A stretch of DNA of 64,000 bases from Marinomonas shanghaiensis (GCF_003259175.1 NZ_QGOK01000006.1:124001-188000); one strand, 5' to 3'; positions 44,430-53,926 are shown, counted from the stretch's first letter. The notes: generated from the sequence alone by a model not told the origin. Made by a program: numbers and translations.

Positions 44430-45098
44430 ATGACTGATTTATTGCCATCTGTTCTTGTTGAAACACACGATCAGCCTGATGCGGCGATTATCTGGTTGCA
44501 TGGTCTTGGGTCGGATGGTCATGATTTTGAGTCTTTGGTTCCTGCCTTATCTTTGTTGCCCACTTTAAAAGCACGTTTTGTTTTCCCTCATGCGCCTCGT
44601 CGACCTGTTACAGTCAACGGAGGGATGATGATGCGAGCTTGGTACGATATCTATGAAATGAGCTTAGAGCGAAAAGTGGATATGGCCAATATTGCAGAGT
44701 CTCGCTCTCAAATAGAGCAGCTTATACAGGATCAAATAGATCAAGGTATTGCGCCAAATCGAATCGTTTTGGCGGGTTTTTCGCAAGGTGGCGTTATCGC
44801 TTATCAAACCGCCCTTCAATCTCAGCATGTTTTGGCTGGTGTTTTGGCATTGTCTACTTACTTGGTAAAGGGGGATGAGGTAGTGGAGGCGAGTATCAGT
44901 CCAAATGGCCTGACTCCTATTATGATTCATCATGGTTTGCAAGATCCAGTGGTCGCTCCTGTTTTAGCGGTTCAAGCAAGAGACTGCCTTGTGTCCAAAG
45001 GGTATGCTGTTTCCTACCAGACGTATGACATGCCCCATTCAGTTTGCCCTGAGCAAGTACAAGATATCTCTCATTGGCTAAATACTGTATTGGCTTAG
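44430..45098 (+). CDS. Alpha/beta hydrolase, phospholipase/carboxylesterase family
   Basis: 222-residue cytosolic esterase. The fold markers are IIWLHGLGSDGHDF near the start, the nucleophile elbow GFSQGG, the catalytic Asp region HHGLQDPVV and a late His in YDMPHSVCPEQ. This is the acyl-protein-thioesterase-like family common in proteobacteria. ATG at 44430 has GGAG eight bases upstream; GTG at 44421 lies inside that site. Substrate unknown. Confidence 0.9.
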   Translation: MTDLLPSVLVETHDQPDAAIIWLHGLGSDGHDFESLVPALSLLPTLKARFVFPHAPRRPVTVNGGMMMRAWYDIYEMSLERKVDMANIAESRSQIEQLIQDQIDQGIAPNRIVLAGFSQGGVIAYQTALQSQHVLAGVLALSTYLVKGDEVVEASISPNGLTPIMIHHGLQDPVVAPVLAVQARDCLVSKGYAVSYQTYDMPHSVCPEQVQDISHWLNTVLA

Positions 45099-45129
45099 TG
45101 CCATAAGTAAGAAATATTAGGAGTTGCTT

Positions 45130-45933
45130 GTGTCCAATAACCATACCGAATGGCTAGAGTTTGCGAAAAATATTGCGCTAAAAGCGGGCGCTATGATGGT
45201 TGACGCGCGAAAAAATTCGAATGTCGTACGTGATTATAAAATGGATCATGAGTTGGTGACTTCGACGGATATCGCAGTCGATCAGTTTATTTGTGGTCAG
45301 ATTCGTGAGCATTACCCTGAGCATTCTATTCTCTCGGAGGAGTCGTCTCCTCATATGGACTTGAATGCCATTGCTGAAGAGGTACCTGTGTGGGTGATTG
45401 ATCCCATTGATGGTACGGTGAATTTTGCGCATGGGCATCATCATGTGGCTGTTTCCATTGGTCTTTATGTGGGTAATGAACGTATTTTGGGTGTCGTCAA
45501 TGCGCCATTTTTAGAGGAATGTTTTTGGGCTTTAAAAGGCTCGGGGGCTTTTTGTAATGGACAGTCTTTGTCGGTTTCAGGTGGACAGCAATTACGCAAG
45601 GCGTTAGTGGCCACAGGGTTTCCTTATCAAAAAACAGCCTTGCTTCCGATTATTGAGCGCGTATCACGCATTCTGCACCATTGTCAGGATGTTCGACGCA
45701 ATGGTTCGGCTGCACTGGATTTGTGTTGGGTTGCGGCAGGGCGCTTGGATGCTTACTTTGAAAGTGTGAAGCCTTGGGATATGGCGGCGGGTGTCTTGAT
45801 AGCAGAAGAGGCTGGGGCCACTGTGGGGCATTATTTGCCAGCAACCTCGGCTTGGCCAGAGGTGGTTAACGGTGAGGGGTTGATGGTATCGACGCCTGAT
45901 TTGTTTGAAGAGCTTCTCATTTTGATAGGTTGA
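45130..45933 (+). CDS. Inositol monophosphatase family protein
   Basis: 267-residue Mg-dependent phosphatase. Metal motifs are ILSEESS, DPIDGTVNFAHG and the late KPWDMAAGVLIAEEAGA. It resembles IMPase/SuhB-type proteins but not CysQ specifically. I prefer GTG at 45130, six bases after AGGAG (45119-45123); a TTG at 45124 is too close to that site. Possible substrates are inositol phosphates or other sugar phosphates. Confidence 0.9.
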   Translation: MSNNHTEWLEFAKNIALKAGAMMVDARKNSNVVRDYKMDHELVTSTDIAVDQFICGQIREHYPEHSILSEESSPHMDLNAIAEEVPVWVIDPIDGTVNFAHGHHHVAVSIGLYVGNERILGVVNAPFLEECFWALKGSGAFCNGQSLSVSGGQQLRKALVATGFPYQKTALLPIIERVSRILHHCQDVRRNGSAALDLCWVAAGRLDAYFESVKPWDMAAGVLIAEEAGATVGHYLPATSAWPEVVNGEGLMVSTPDLFEELLILIG

Positions 45934-46058
45934 GAAAAGTGAGCCAAGAGGTTGGCTGATTATGCTTACGGGGACGCGATGACAATAGTCAGAAATATGC
46001 CCTCATGTTGTGATGGTTTTGACTTTTGTTTGATTACTATTTATTGATTGGATTGATT

Positions 46059-46517
46059 ATGTCTTTTACTGCTTTTTTGATTATGTTGTTGTGTGCATTG
46101 GTTGTCATTGTGGCTTCACTTTGGTTTATTCGACATCAGCTGCAATTAAATAAAATTCGCGAGGAGAAGGTAAAGGCAGGGGAAGCTCGTTTCCTAGAAG
46201 AACGTCAAAAGAGAATCGACAGCATTAGGGTGTTGCTCAGTGTGGCTGGCACGGATGAGGTGAATTGGATTGAAGCCAGTATTCGGATAAAACATTTATT
46301 GGACCAGTTAAGTGAGGATTTATCGGAACACGAGGCTATTTCCGCTTTTTATATTGTGGCTGAAAAAACGCAGCATATTCCAACTCACGAGCAATGGGGT
46401 AACTTGCCTAAATCTGCGAAGATGAAATTCCGACTTGAAATGGACGGATATGAAACTGAATACGCCGAGCATTTGTTGCGAGCGAAAACATCCCTCATGG
46501 CTTATGATTTCAAATAA
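46059..46517 (+). CDS. DUF2489 family membrane-anchored protein
   Basis: 152-residue protein with one N-terminal membrane helix (MSFTAFLIMLLCALVVIVASLWFI), a basic stretch and a helical cytoplasmic part (RQKRIDSIRVLLSVAGTDEVNWIEASIRIKHLLDQL). The sequence resembles the DUF2489 family of unknown function. A TTG 11 codons upstream is an alternative start. Its stop overlaps the next gene's start, so both are translated together. Confidence 0.7.
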   Translation: MSFTAFLIMLLCALVVIVASLWFIRHQLQLNKIREEKVKAGEARFLEERQKRIDSIRVLLSVAGTDEVNWIEASIRIKHLLDQLSEDLSEHEAISAFYIVAEKTQHIPTHEQWGNLPKSAKMKFRLEMDGYETEYAEHLLRAKTSLMAYDFK

Positions 46518-46888
46518 TGTGGGTTCAGCTACTGTTTTCAATCGTTTTCTTGTTTTTGTTGCTGCTTGTATTAGTGTTGTTTTTTATTCGTCATCAATCG
46601 AAAGTACCTTATTATAGATTAACTCATGAGCAGTGCCTGGCTTTGCTTAAAAGAGCAATACAAGGTACTTTGCCTGAATATGAGTGGCACGCTTTTATTG
46701 GCATGACGGTCAGAGACGATGATGCGCTTGATGAGCTAAGAGAGCAGTGTTTGTTGATCGATGAGTTTGGAATAAAAGGAACACAACTGATAAATGGTCA
46801 GCGTTGTGTGTCTTTTAACAAACGAGGGTTGTCGCAGCTGGAGTTGTTATTGGATGAGTGGCAGCATAAGGCACACTATTTAGTATGA
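46517..46888 (+). CDS. Hypothetical membrane-anchored protein
   Basis: 123-residue protein with an N-terminal helix (VQLLFSIVFLFLLLLVLVLFFI) followed by a soluble domain (YEWHAFIGMTVRDDDALDELREQCLLIDE). The start overlaps the stop of the DUF2489 gene by one base (TAATG), a coupling signature. No family recognised. The shared topology with its neighbour suggests that they may form a pair. Confidence 0.7.
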   Translation: MWVQLLFSIVFLFLLLLVLVLFFIRHQSKVPYYRLTHEQCLALLKRAIQGTLPEYEWHAFIGMTVRDDDALDELREQCLLIDEFGIKGTQLINGQRCVSFNKRGLSQLELLLDEWQHKAHYLV

Positions 46889-46956
46889 GGTCCTTGGCAC
46901 GGTTGTCGTGAAAAAGGGTTTAATTTCAAAAATGGAAGAGCATAAGGTTAAGCATT

Positions 46957-47787
46957 ATGAATGAATTAGAGGCGTTATTTGAACAGGGATCTGAGTGGAT
47001 GCCTTGGTTGGTAGATACGGCAATTAATCTATCAATTGGTCTTGTGGTGTTTTTTGTGGGCAAATTTGTGGCCGCTAAAGTGTCTCATTGGTGTGAGAAT
47101 CGTTTGCTTAAAGCCTCTGTTGACCAGGCTGTGGCGGGGTTTGCATCAAGCATTTTATACGCCTTAATGTTCGCAGGTGTGGCTCTGATGGCGTTGGGGC
47201 AAATTGGCGTTGAAACCACCTCTTTTATTGCCATTCTTGGTGCGGCCGGTTTAGCGGTTGGCTTGGCTTTACAAGGCTCTTTGTCTAACTTTGCTTCAGG
47301 TGTGCTCATTATTTTATTGCGTCCGTTCCGTTCCGGTGATTTTATTGATGCTGGCGGTCAAATGGGAACAGTAAATCGTATAGAGTTGTTTCATACTTAC
47401 CTTAAAACACCCGATAATCGCGTTATTATTATGCCTAATTCGTCGATCATGGATGGTTCAATTGTAAACTTTTCACGGGAAGCGACTCGTCGTCTCGATC
47501 TTGTTATTGGCATCAGTTACGACGCTGATATCCGTTTAGCAAAGCAGATTATGGAAGACATCGTTAATGCCGACGAGCGTATCCTGAAAGATCCTAAATG
47601 CTTGATCGCCGTGTCTGAGTTGGCCGATAGTTCAGTGAACTTTTTCCTTCGCCCTTGGGTCGCTTCCGGGGATTATTGGGCTGTTCGAGCGGACCTGCTG
47701 GAGAAAATCAAATATACTTTTGATGAGCGTGGTGTTGGCATTCCATACCCACAAATGGATGTTCATGTTCATAAGCAAGAATCTTAA
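46957..47787 (+). CDS. mscS: Small-conductance mechanosensitive channel
   Basis: 276-residue inner-membrane channel that releases solutes on hypo-osmotic shock. Three membrane segments, with the pore helix TM3 seen as AAGLAVGLALQGSLSNFASGVLIILLRPFRSGDFI, the classical MscS Gly/Ala packing pattern, followed by the beta domain (VIIMPNSSIMDGSIVNFS) and the C-terminal domain. Length is close to E. coli MscS. A terminator follows. Confidence 0.95.
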   Translation: MNELEALFEQGSEWMPWLVDTAINLSIGLVVFFVGKFVAAKVSHWCENRLLKASVDQAVAGFASSILYALMFAGVALMALGQIGVETTSFIAILGAAGLAVGLALQGSLSNFASGVLIILLRPFRSGDFIDAGGQMGTVNRIELFHTYLKTPDNRVIIMPNSSIMDGSIVNFSREATRRLDLVIGISYDADIRLAKQIMEDIVNADERILKDPKCLIAVSELADSSVNFFLRPWVASGDYWAVRADLLEKIKYTFDERGVGIPYPQMDVHVHKQES

Positions 47788-47826
47788 GTTTTTATAGCGT
47801 TACTTTCTGAGCGCTATAACGTACGC

Positions 47827-47858
47827 AATGCCGCCAAGTAACCGCTGGCGGCATTTTT
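47827..47858 (+). terminator. Rho-independent terminator after mscS
   Basis: AATGCCGCCA (47827-47836) pairs with TGGCGGCATT (47846-47855), followed by T residues. Confidence 0.9.
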
Positions 47859-47900
47859 GTTTCTACTGCTGTTTTTTATTAATTAATAAGGCTGCAAATA

Positions 47901-48410
47901 ATGAGTCGATATCGTCCCCCTTCACCGCCAAAATCCGCTTATATTACTCAAGAAGGAGCTCAGGCTCTGCTTGCTGAACTGAAATATTTATGGAAAGAAA
48001 AGCGTCCTGCTGTGACTGAAACGGTTCGCGAAGCGGCCGCACAAGGTGATCGTTCTGAAAATGCGGAATACATCTATGGCAAAAAGCAGCTGCGTGAAAT
48101 TGATCGTAGGGTACGTTATCTTGAAAAGCGTTTAGACGTTTGTACGGTTGTGGATCGTTTTCCTAGCGATCAGGAACGTGTGTTTTTTGGTGCTTGGGTG
48201 ACACTGGAAGATGAAGCGGGAAACATGAAAGAGTATCGAATTGTAGGACCAGATGAGCTGGACCATAACCCAAACTATATTAGTATTGATTCTCCGGTGG
48301 CTAGAGCTTTGCTTAAAAAACAAGAAGGGGATGAAGTGGTTATTCGTCTTGCCGGTGGAGAGAAAACCTATCTTATTGATACTGTTGAGTATCGACAAGT
48401 AACCGCATGA
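47901..48410 (+). CDS. greB: Transcription elongation factor GreB
   Basis: Stimulates cleavage of backtracked RNA by RNA polymerase. 169 residues with YITQEGAQALLAELKYLWKEKRPAVTETVREAAAQGDRSENAEYIYGKKQLREIDRRVRYLEKRL, the coiled coil with the acidic tip (D-x-SENAEY), and a C-terminal FKBP-like domain. The NAEYIYGKKQLREIDRR sequence separates GreB from GreA. Its stop overlaps the start of the DUF72 gene (ATGA). Confidence 0.96.
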   Translation: MSRYRPPSPPKSAYITQEGAQALLAELKYLWKEKRPAVTETVREAAAQGDRSENAEYIYGKKQLREIDRRVRYLEKRLDVCTVVDRFPSDQERVFFGAWVTLEDEAGNMKEYRIVGPDELDHNPNYISIDSPVARALLKKQEGDEVVIRLAGGEKTYLIDTVEYRQVTA

Positions 48411-49270
48411 CTATTTATTACGGCATGGCGCAGTGGCAACATCCAGCTTGGGTGAATTGGCTTTATCCCGCTTCTTTACCGACAGGGGAGAGAATTGGCC
48501 GATATTCTCAAGTGTTTTCAACGGTTGAAGTAGGCAGCACTTTTTATACTAAAGTCGATGATGCTCAGTTATTGCGTTGGTATGAGTCTGTTGCGGATGA
48601 CTTTACATTTAGCTTCAAAGCGCCTCAAACGGTGACTCATCGATTGTTAGAGCGTCCTTGGCGCGATGTGCAACAAGATTGGCTTGATTTTATGCGCTCT
48701 TTACAGCCTTTGCAGAGTAAGCTTGGGCCCACTATGCTGCAGTTTCCAGCGGTATGTGATGAGCGCGCGTTAGACACTATTTTGGCGTTGTGTGATATGT
48801 GGAGCTTGCCTACGCCCTTGTCTGTAGAGGTGCGTAATCTTGCTTATTTTGATAAAAGCCAAACGGAGCCGCGTTTTTTAGCCAGCTTGTCCAATCGTCA
48901 TGTAAATCGTGTGGTGATGGACTCGAGGCCAATTTTTTCAACGCCGGCGTATTGTGAAAGTCTGGTTGATGCGCAGAAGAAAAAGCCAAGAGTGCCTTGT
49001 CATCCTATCGCTACGGCAAATCATCCTGTCGTACGCTTTATTGGTCATCCGGATTTACCGCGAAATAATGTTTGGCTAGATCAGTGGGCGGTTAAGTTGT
49101 CACAATGGGTATCTGCTGGGTTGACGCCCAGTGTGTTTGTGCATTCTTCGGATAATATTGCGGCGCCTACTCTGGCGGCACAATTAGACGCAAAGGTTCG
49201 TGCGTTAGTGCCTGGTTATCAAGGGGGCTTGGTTTTGCCACAAAGTCAGGAGCAAGCGAGTCTTTGGTAG
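48407..49270 (+). CDS. DUF72 family protein
   Basis: 287-residue TIM-barrel protein of the DUF72 (YecE) family, function unknown. Typical features are YGMAQWQHPAWVNWLYP at the start, FSTVEVGSTFYTKVD, DFTFSFKAPQTVTHRL and the SVEVRNLAYFD strand. The ATGA overlap with greB implies co-translation. It is somewhat divergent in the C-terminal third. Confidence 0.88.
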   Translation: MTIYYGMAQWQHPAWVNWLYPASLPTGERIGRYSQVFSTVEVGSTFYTKVDDAQLLRWYESVADDFTFSFKAPQTVTHRLLERPWRDVQQDWLDFMRSLQPLQSKLGPTMLQFPAVCDERALDTILALCDMWSLPTPLSVEVRNLAYFDKSQTEPRFLASLSNRHVNRVVMDSRPIFSTPAYCESLVDAQKKKPRVPCHPIATANHPVVRFIGHPDLPRNNVWLDQWAVKLSQWVSAGLTPSVFVHSSDNIAAPTLAAQLDAKVRALVPGYQGGLVLPQSQEQASLW

Positions 49271-49303
49271 TATTTTTGATCATCATGGAGTAAGTAGCAG
49301 TAT

Positions 49304-49606
49304 GTGTTGGTATTTTATGTGCCTGAATCTCATTTAGAGCTCGTTAAGCAGGCCGTCTTTTTGGCTGGCGCTGGTTCAATGGGGGACTATGATTCTTGTT
49401 GCTGGCAAGTGAAGGGGCGAGGTCAGTTTAGGCCGCTTAAAGGTGCAACGCCTTTTCTTGGAAAGATAAACGAAATGGAGTGTGTTGAAGAATATCGTGT
49501 GGAAATGGTATTGAAAGAGGACGTCAAGGCGAATGTGCAAAACGCTTTATTGTCTGCACATCCTTATGAAGAAGTGGCTTATCATTTTATTTCGACACAG
49601 TATTGA
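49304..49606 (+). CDS. NIF3/YqfO C-terminal-like protein
   Basis: 100-residue protein resembling the inserted domain of YqfO/NIF3 proteins, found alone in many proteobacteria. Conserved segments are FYVPESHLELVKQAVFLAGAGSMGDYDSCCWQVKGRGQFRPL and SAHPYEEVAYHFI. The start is GTG (49304), with GGAG rather far upstream; a TTG codon next to it is also possible. It overlaps the convergent Nudix gene by 20 bases. Function unknown. Confidence 0.82.
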   Translation: MLVFYVPESHLELVKQAVFLAGAGSMGDYDSCCWQVKGRGQFRPLKGATPFLGKINEMECVEEYRVEMVLKEDVKANVQNALLSAHPYEEVAYHFISTQY

Positions 49607-50132
49607 AATGAATACTGTCTTCGTGAAAACCATAATGACCGCTTTTATGGTCTTCTATGAAAAATTCAAGCGTTTTACTAACGCTGCTAAAAGCTAGCTC
49701 ATCCCACGGTATATCATGTAGTTCAAACAATGCCACCTCAGAGCTTTCTTCCGTGACGTGGAAATCGGCTTTCTCTAACTCTGCGATATAAAAAAGATGA
49801 ACCTGATTGATTCTTGGAATGCTAATCATGCTAAACGCTTGTTTGCATATGGCTTTTGAGCCGCTTTCTTCCAGTGTTTCTCGCAGCGCACCTTCACTGG
49901 TGGTCTCTTGGTTTTCCATAAAACCAGCAGGCAGTGTCCAAAAACCTAGGCGTGGCTCAATGTTTCTTCGGCACAATAAAACCTTGCCCTGATAGAGGGG
50001 GATCGTGCCGGTAATGAGCCTTGGGTTATCGTAGTCGATATACTCGCAACTTGGGCATACCGCACGTAGCCTATTGTCCCCAGTAGGGATGGTCATATTT
50101 ACAGCGTGACCGCATTGCGGGCAGTATCTCAT
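49587..50132 (-). CDS. Nudix hydrolase with N-terminal zinc ribbon
   Basis: 181-residue protein. A zinc ribbon at the start (CPQCGHAV...CPSCEYIDYDNPR) precedes the Nudix domain with box GFMENQETTSEGALRETLEESG, intact for the catalytic REtxEExG core. It lacks the NudC SQPW motif seen in the NudC at 32070, so it is a distinct hydrolase with unknown nucleotide substrate. It follows the CNNM-type gene by 10 bp in the same direction. Confidence 0.92.
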   Translation of the reverse strand: MRYCPQCGHAVNMTIPTGDNRLRAVCPSCEYIDYDNPRLITGTIPLYQGKVLLCRRNIEPRLGFWTLPAGFMENQETTSEGALRETLEESGSKAICKQAFSMISIPRINQVHLFYIAELEKADFHVTEESSEVALFELHDIPWDELAFSSVSKTLEFFIEDHKSGHYGFHEDSIHFNTVSK

Positions 50133-50142
50133 TGAACTTTCC

Positions 50143-51399
50143 TTAACGCTTTAATTGAAGTTTGGCGTATTTGACCACTTTGTCTTCGATTTCCTGGATT
50201 TCAATCATGTAATGCCCAACCCATAAACTAATTGGGTGCTCTGGAATGAACTCCAAGGTCTCAATGATTAGACCATTTAACGTTTTTGGACCATTGGTGG
50301 GCAAATGCCAATTAAGAGTTTTGTTGATTTCTCGAATATGGGTTGAACCCTCTATTCTGAAAGAGCCATCATCGAGAGTCTGTATCTCTTCTTCTTCGTC
50401 CTGAGTCGGTGGCGTAAACTCTCCCACAATTTCTTCAAGCACGTCTTCTAGGGCGGCAATACCTTGCACATCTCCATATTCATCCACCACGATGCCCATT
50501 TGTTGGTGATCTTTCTGAAAATTGAGCAATACCGTGTTCAATGACGTACTTTCTGGGATGAAATAAGGCTCAACTGTTGCTTTTAATAAAGCGGCTTTAG
50601 AGGGGGTTGGATCACGCAGAAACATGGCTGCATGTCGTGCGTGCAGTATGCCGATGATTTTGTTTATTTCACCATTGTAGACAGGCATACGGGTGTGTCT
50701 GCTCTGACAAATTTGTTCGATAATTTCTTCTATCGTGTCTTCAAGGTCTATGCCGACGACTTCGTTTTTAGGAATCATGATGTCTTCAACAGACACTTTT
50801 TCTAGATCTAAAATAGACAAAAGCATTTCTTGGTGAGCAGCGGGTATTAAGCCGCTTGCCTCGTTTACGACGGTTCTTAATTCTTCAGAGTCTAACGTGT
50901 CATGGTTTTTTTGAGAGGCATTGACACCAATCATCCGTAAAAGACCGTTAGATAGCGTATTTACAACAAAGACAAGTGGATACAGTGCCTTTAATAAAAC
51001 AGACAGTACCCATGAAGCGGGAAACGCAATCTTTTCAGGGTGTATGGCGGCCAGGGTTTTGGGTGTGACCTCTGCAAAAATCAAGATCACCATGGTGAGT
51101 GCGCCTGTTGCTATGGCGACACCCGCATCTCCCCAAAGGCGAACAGCAATAATGGTGGCGATGGCGGAAGACAAGATGTTTACAAAGTTATTGCCAATTA
51201 ATATAACGCCAATGAGTCTATCCGGACGTTCTAGCAAGGAGCTTACTTTCATTGCCGAGCGATTCTTACTCTTCACAAGATGCTTCAGTCGATATTTGTT
51301 TAACGACAGCATCCCTGTTTCAGAGCTTGAAAAGAAAGCGGACAGTATGATTAGACAGAAAAGTGTTCCACCAAGAACACTTAAGGGGATATCGTTCAA
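50143..51399 (-). CDS. CNNM/CorC-type transporter, YfjD-like
   Basis: 418-residue membrane protein. The DUF21/CNNM domain with four hydrophobic segments spans about 1-180 (FFSSSETGMLSLNKYRLKHL; GVILIGNNFVNILSSAIATI), followed by two CBS domains (about 200-330, VSVEDIMIPKNEVVGIDL; GIVVDEYGDVQGIAALEDVLEEIVGEF) and a C-terminal CorC_HlyC domain. Members are linked to Mg or Co efflux. In E. coli yfjD and ypjD also lie next to ffh, which supports the YfjD reading. Confidence 0.92.
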   Translation of the reverse strand: MNDIPLSVLGGTLFCLIILSAFFSSSETGMLSLNKYRLKHLVKSKNRSAMKVSSLLERPDRLIGVILIGNNFVNILSSAIATIIAVRLWGDAGVAIATGALTMVILIFAEVTPKTLAAIHPEKIAFPASWVLSVLLKALYPLVFVVNTLSNGLLRMIGVNASQKNHDTLDSEELRTVVNEASGLIPAAHQEMLLSILDLEKVSVEDIMIPKNEVVGIDLEDTIEEIIEQICQSRHTRMPVYNGEINKIIGILHARHAAMFLRDPTPSKAALLKATVEPYFIPESTSLNTVLLNFQKDHQQMGIVVDEYGDVQGIAALEDVLEEIVGEFTPPTQDEEEEIQTLDDGSFRIEGSTHIREINKTLNWHLPTNGPKTLNGLIIETLEFIPEHPISLWVGHYMIEIQEIEDKVVKYAKLQLKR

Positions 51400-51481
51400 A
51401 AAGGGATCGCCTCAGTTATGTAGATAACAGGATTATTCGTATTTAGGATCTTAGTGTCAAACGACTTTGTGCCTTTGTTTA

Positions 51482-52249
51482 TCAAGGCAATAAAATCTGC
51501 AGAACTATTTGGCTACCAAAATAGCCAAGCATCAGCAGGAAAAAGCCGCTCAAAGTGAGTTTTACCGCCAATTGACCGCGCCACCCGGCGATGTATCTTC
51601 CTAGTAATAGTCCAGCAAACACAAACCAAGAAGCAATGGTGAAAAAAGTTTTGTGGACAAGGTGTTGAGCAAACATGTCTTCAATAAAGTAAAAGCCTGT
51701 CAAAATCGTAACCGTGAGGAAGATGAAAGCGGCCCAAATGAATTCAAACATCAAGCGCTCTAATACTTGTAGTGGTGGTACTCTCAGTAGTTGCTTTAGC
51801 TTGTGGTGCTTTAATTGATACTCTTGTATTGAAAGTAATATTCCCACACCGCATGCTGTGGTAAATAAGCTATAAGCGACGGATGCGATCAGGATGTGGG
51901 CACTTGTTCCCCAAGAGTTACTGTGTAAGGGTGTTAAATTCCAAGGTTCGATGGCATTTAAGGCAATAATGACAGAGCCTAGAGGAAAAGCAGTCCCAAG
52001 TAGTAAGGACAAATCTTTGTCGCGATTGCTGAACCACAGTAAGCTGTTTCCGATTAATGCAATCAACAGCCCAATGGTTAAAAAATTAAAACCGTCTCTA
52101 CTGAGCAGCAATTGGGTGAGTGAAAAAGTGTGCATTGCAATGGCAAGCGCCCCAATATACTGAGTGGAGCGATTTCTTGGACGTAAATAGTACGCTGTGC
52201 CAGCAACTAAACAAGCGATACAAGCAAGCCAAAGCGATAATTGAGTCAT
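51482..52249 (-). CDS. Inner-membrane YpjD-type protein, CcsA/CcmC family
   Basis: 255-residue protein with about eight membrane helices and the cytochrome c assembly (CcsA/CcmC) domain. The conserved heme-handling pattern appears as NSWGTSAHILIASVAYSLFTTACGVGILL and HKTFFTIASWFVFAGLLLGRYIAGWRG. It is divergent from ffh, as ypjD is in related bacteria. Role unknown; possible heme or cation link. Confidence 0.9.
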   Translation of the reverse strand: MTQLSLWLACIACLVAGTAYYLRPRNRSTQYIGALAIAMHTFSLTQLLLSRDGFNFLTIGLLIALIGNSLLWFSNRDKDLSLLLGTAFPLGSVIIALNAIEPWNLTPLHSNSWGTSAHILIASVAYSLFTTACGVGILLSIQEYQLKHHKLKQLLRVPPLQVLERLMFEFIWAAFIFLTVTILTGFYFIEDMFAQHLVHKTFFTIASWFVFAGLLLGRYIAGWRGQLAVKLTLSGFFLLMLGYFGSQIVLQILLP

Positions 52250-52379
52250 GAAACTAAAGGTTCCGCAGGGTAAAGGTATAGGGTGATAATCATTTATCCG
52301 TTATAATAGAGACAATTTCACCTTGGATAAACTGAAACCGTAGGTTTTTTCCATTTAGAGCCAAAATTTGAGGGCAAAT

Positions 52380-53744
52380 ATGTTCGACAATTTATCGAAT
52401 CGCTTAACTTCCTCGCTTGATCGTATTCGAGGTCGAGCAAAATTAACTGAAGACAACATACAAGAAGTGTTGCGCGAAGTGCGTATGGCACTGCTTGAGG
52501 CTGACGTTGCTTTGCCTGTCGTAAAAGATTTTATTGCTGCGGTTAAAGCGCGTGCGATAGGGACGGAAGTTTCAAAAAGTCTGAGTCCTGGTCAAGTCTT
52601 CCTGAAAATTGTTAAGCAGGAGCTTGAGAGTGTCATGGGGCAGGCTAATGATGGCCTTAACCTTCGGGTGGCACGTCCTGCTATTATTTTGTTGGCGGGT
52701 TTGCAAGGGGCGGGTAAAACCACGTCTGCGGCAAAATTAGCAAAATACTTAAAAGAGCGTGAGAAAAAGTCAGTTTCGGTAGTCAGTGCGGATATCTATC
52801 GTCCAGCCGCTATCAAGCAGCTTGAAACGCTAGCGGGTGAAGTGGGTGTTGACTTCATTCCAAGTGACTTATCACAAAAGCCTATTGATATCGTTAACCA
52901 TGCTATTGATTATGCCAAAAAAGCGCATAAAGATGTTTTGATTATCGATACTGCTGGTCGTCTTGCTATAGATGAAGACATGATGGCAGAAATTAAGGCC
53001 TTGCATGCGGCAGTAAACCCTATAGAAACCCTGTTCGTCGTAGATGCGATGACGGGGCAAGATGCGGCGAATACAGCCAAAGCTTTTGGTGATGTATTAC
53101 CGCTTACTGGTGTGATCCTGACTAAGACTGACGGTGACGCGCGTGGTGGTGCGGCCTTATCCGTTCGTCATATCACGGGTAAACCGATCAAGTTTTTGGG
53201 TGTGGGGGAAAAAACCGATGCGTTAGAGCCTTTCCATCCTGATCGTTTAGCGTCTCGTATCCTTGGTATGGGGGATATGCTTTCCTTAATAGAGGAAGCA
53301 GAGCAAAAAATCGATAAAGAGAAAGCAGAGAAGCTTGCTGGTAAGCTGAAAAAAGGCAAAGGCTTTGATTTAGAAGATTTCAAAGAGCAGCTTCAGCAAA
53401 TGAAAAACATGGGCGGCATGAGCTCTATGTTGGATAAACTGCCAGGTATGGGGCAGTTAGGTAATATCCAAGACAAGGTGAATGATAAGATGTTCGTTCA
53501 AATGGAGGCGCTTATTAACTCTATGACGCCAGCCGAGCGACGCAACCCTGATGTTATTAATGGTTCTCGTAAGAAACGTATTTCAACAGGGGCAGGATTG
53601 CAAATCCAAGATTTGAATCGTTTGCTGAAGCAGCATAAGCAGATGCAAAAGATGATGAAAAAGTTTAGTGCTAAGGGCGGCATGCAAAAAATGATGCGCG
53701 GATTAGGCGGAATGATGCCTGGCGGCGGTGGTTTTCCTAAATAA
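52380..53744 (+). CDS. ffh: Signal recognition particle protein
   Basis: GTPase that targets nascent inner-membrane proteins with 4.5S RNA. N domain (LTEDNIQEVLREVRMALLEADVALPVV), G domain with GLQGAGKTTSAAKLAKYL, DTAGRL and TKTDGDARGGAALS, and a Met-rich M domain (about 300-450). ATG at 52380 is used after GAGGG; a TTG at 52368 would add four residues. About 454 residues, normal length. Confidence 0.97.
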   Translation: MFDNLSNRLTSSLDRIRGRAKLTEDNIQEVLREVRMALLEADVALPVVKDFIAAVKARAIGTEVSKSLSPGQVFLKIVKQELESVMGQANDGLNLRVARPAIILLAGLQGAGKTTSAAKLAKYLKEREKKSVSVVSADIYRPAAIKQLETLAGEVGVDFIPSDLSQKPIDIVNHAIDYAKKAHKDVLIIDTAGRLAIDEDMMAEIKALHAAVNPIETLFVVDAMTGQDAANTAKAFGDVLPLTGVILTKTDGDARGGAALSVRHITGKPIKFLGVGEKTDALEPFHPDRLASRILGMGDMLSLIEEAEQKIDKEKAEKLAGKLKKGKGFDLEDFKEQLQQMKNMGGMSSMLDKLPGMGQLGNIQDKVNDKMFVQMEALINSMTPAERRNPDVINGSRKKRISTGAGLQIQDLNRLLKQHKQMQKMMKKFSAKGGMQKMMRGLGGMMPGGGGFPK

Positions 53745-53803
53745 CGAGCGTTATTTGGTTGTTTTTATTGAGGGTTGTTAAAAAACTTTCAATTAAAGTG
53801 TTG

Positions 53804-53830
53804 GGGCGAGTAAATCGCCCTTTTGTTTTT
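53804..53830 (+). terminator. Rho-independent terminator after ffh
   Basis: GGGCGA (53804-53809) pairs with TCGCCC (53815-53820), followed by a long T-rich tract. The rpsP operon begins about 100 bp on. Confidence 0.88.
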
Positions 53831-53926
53831 CTAGTTTATCGACTAGAATATGCCGCCTTCTTGTAGTATGAGTCAAAAATTCGACTCGGCAAGAGGTGTT
53901 TCGTTAAGCAATAAGGAACCAATCAT

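Noticed and set aside
53823..53849. Possible rpsP promoter overlapping the ffh terminator T tract
   Set aside because: TTGTTT and TAGAAT are only 15 bp apart; too weak to list as a feature.
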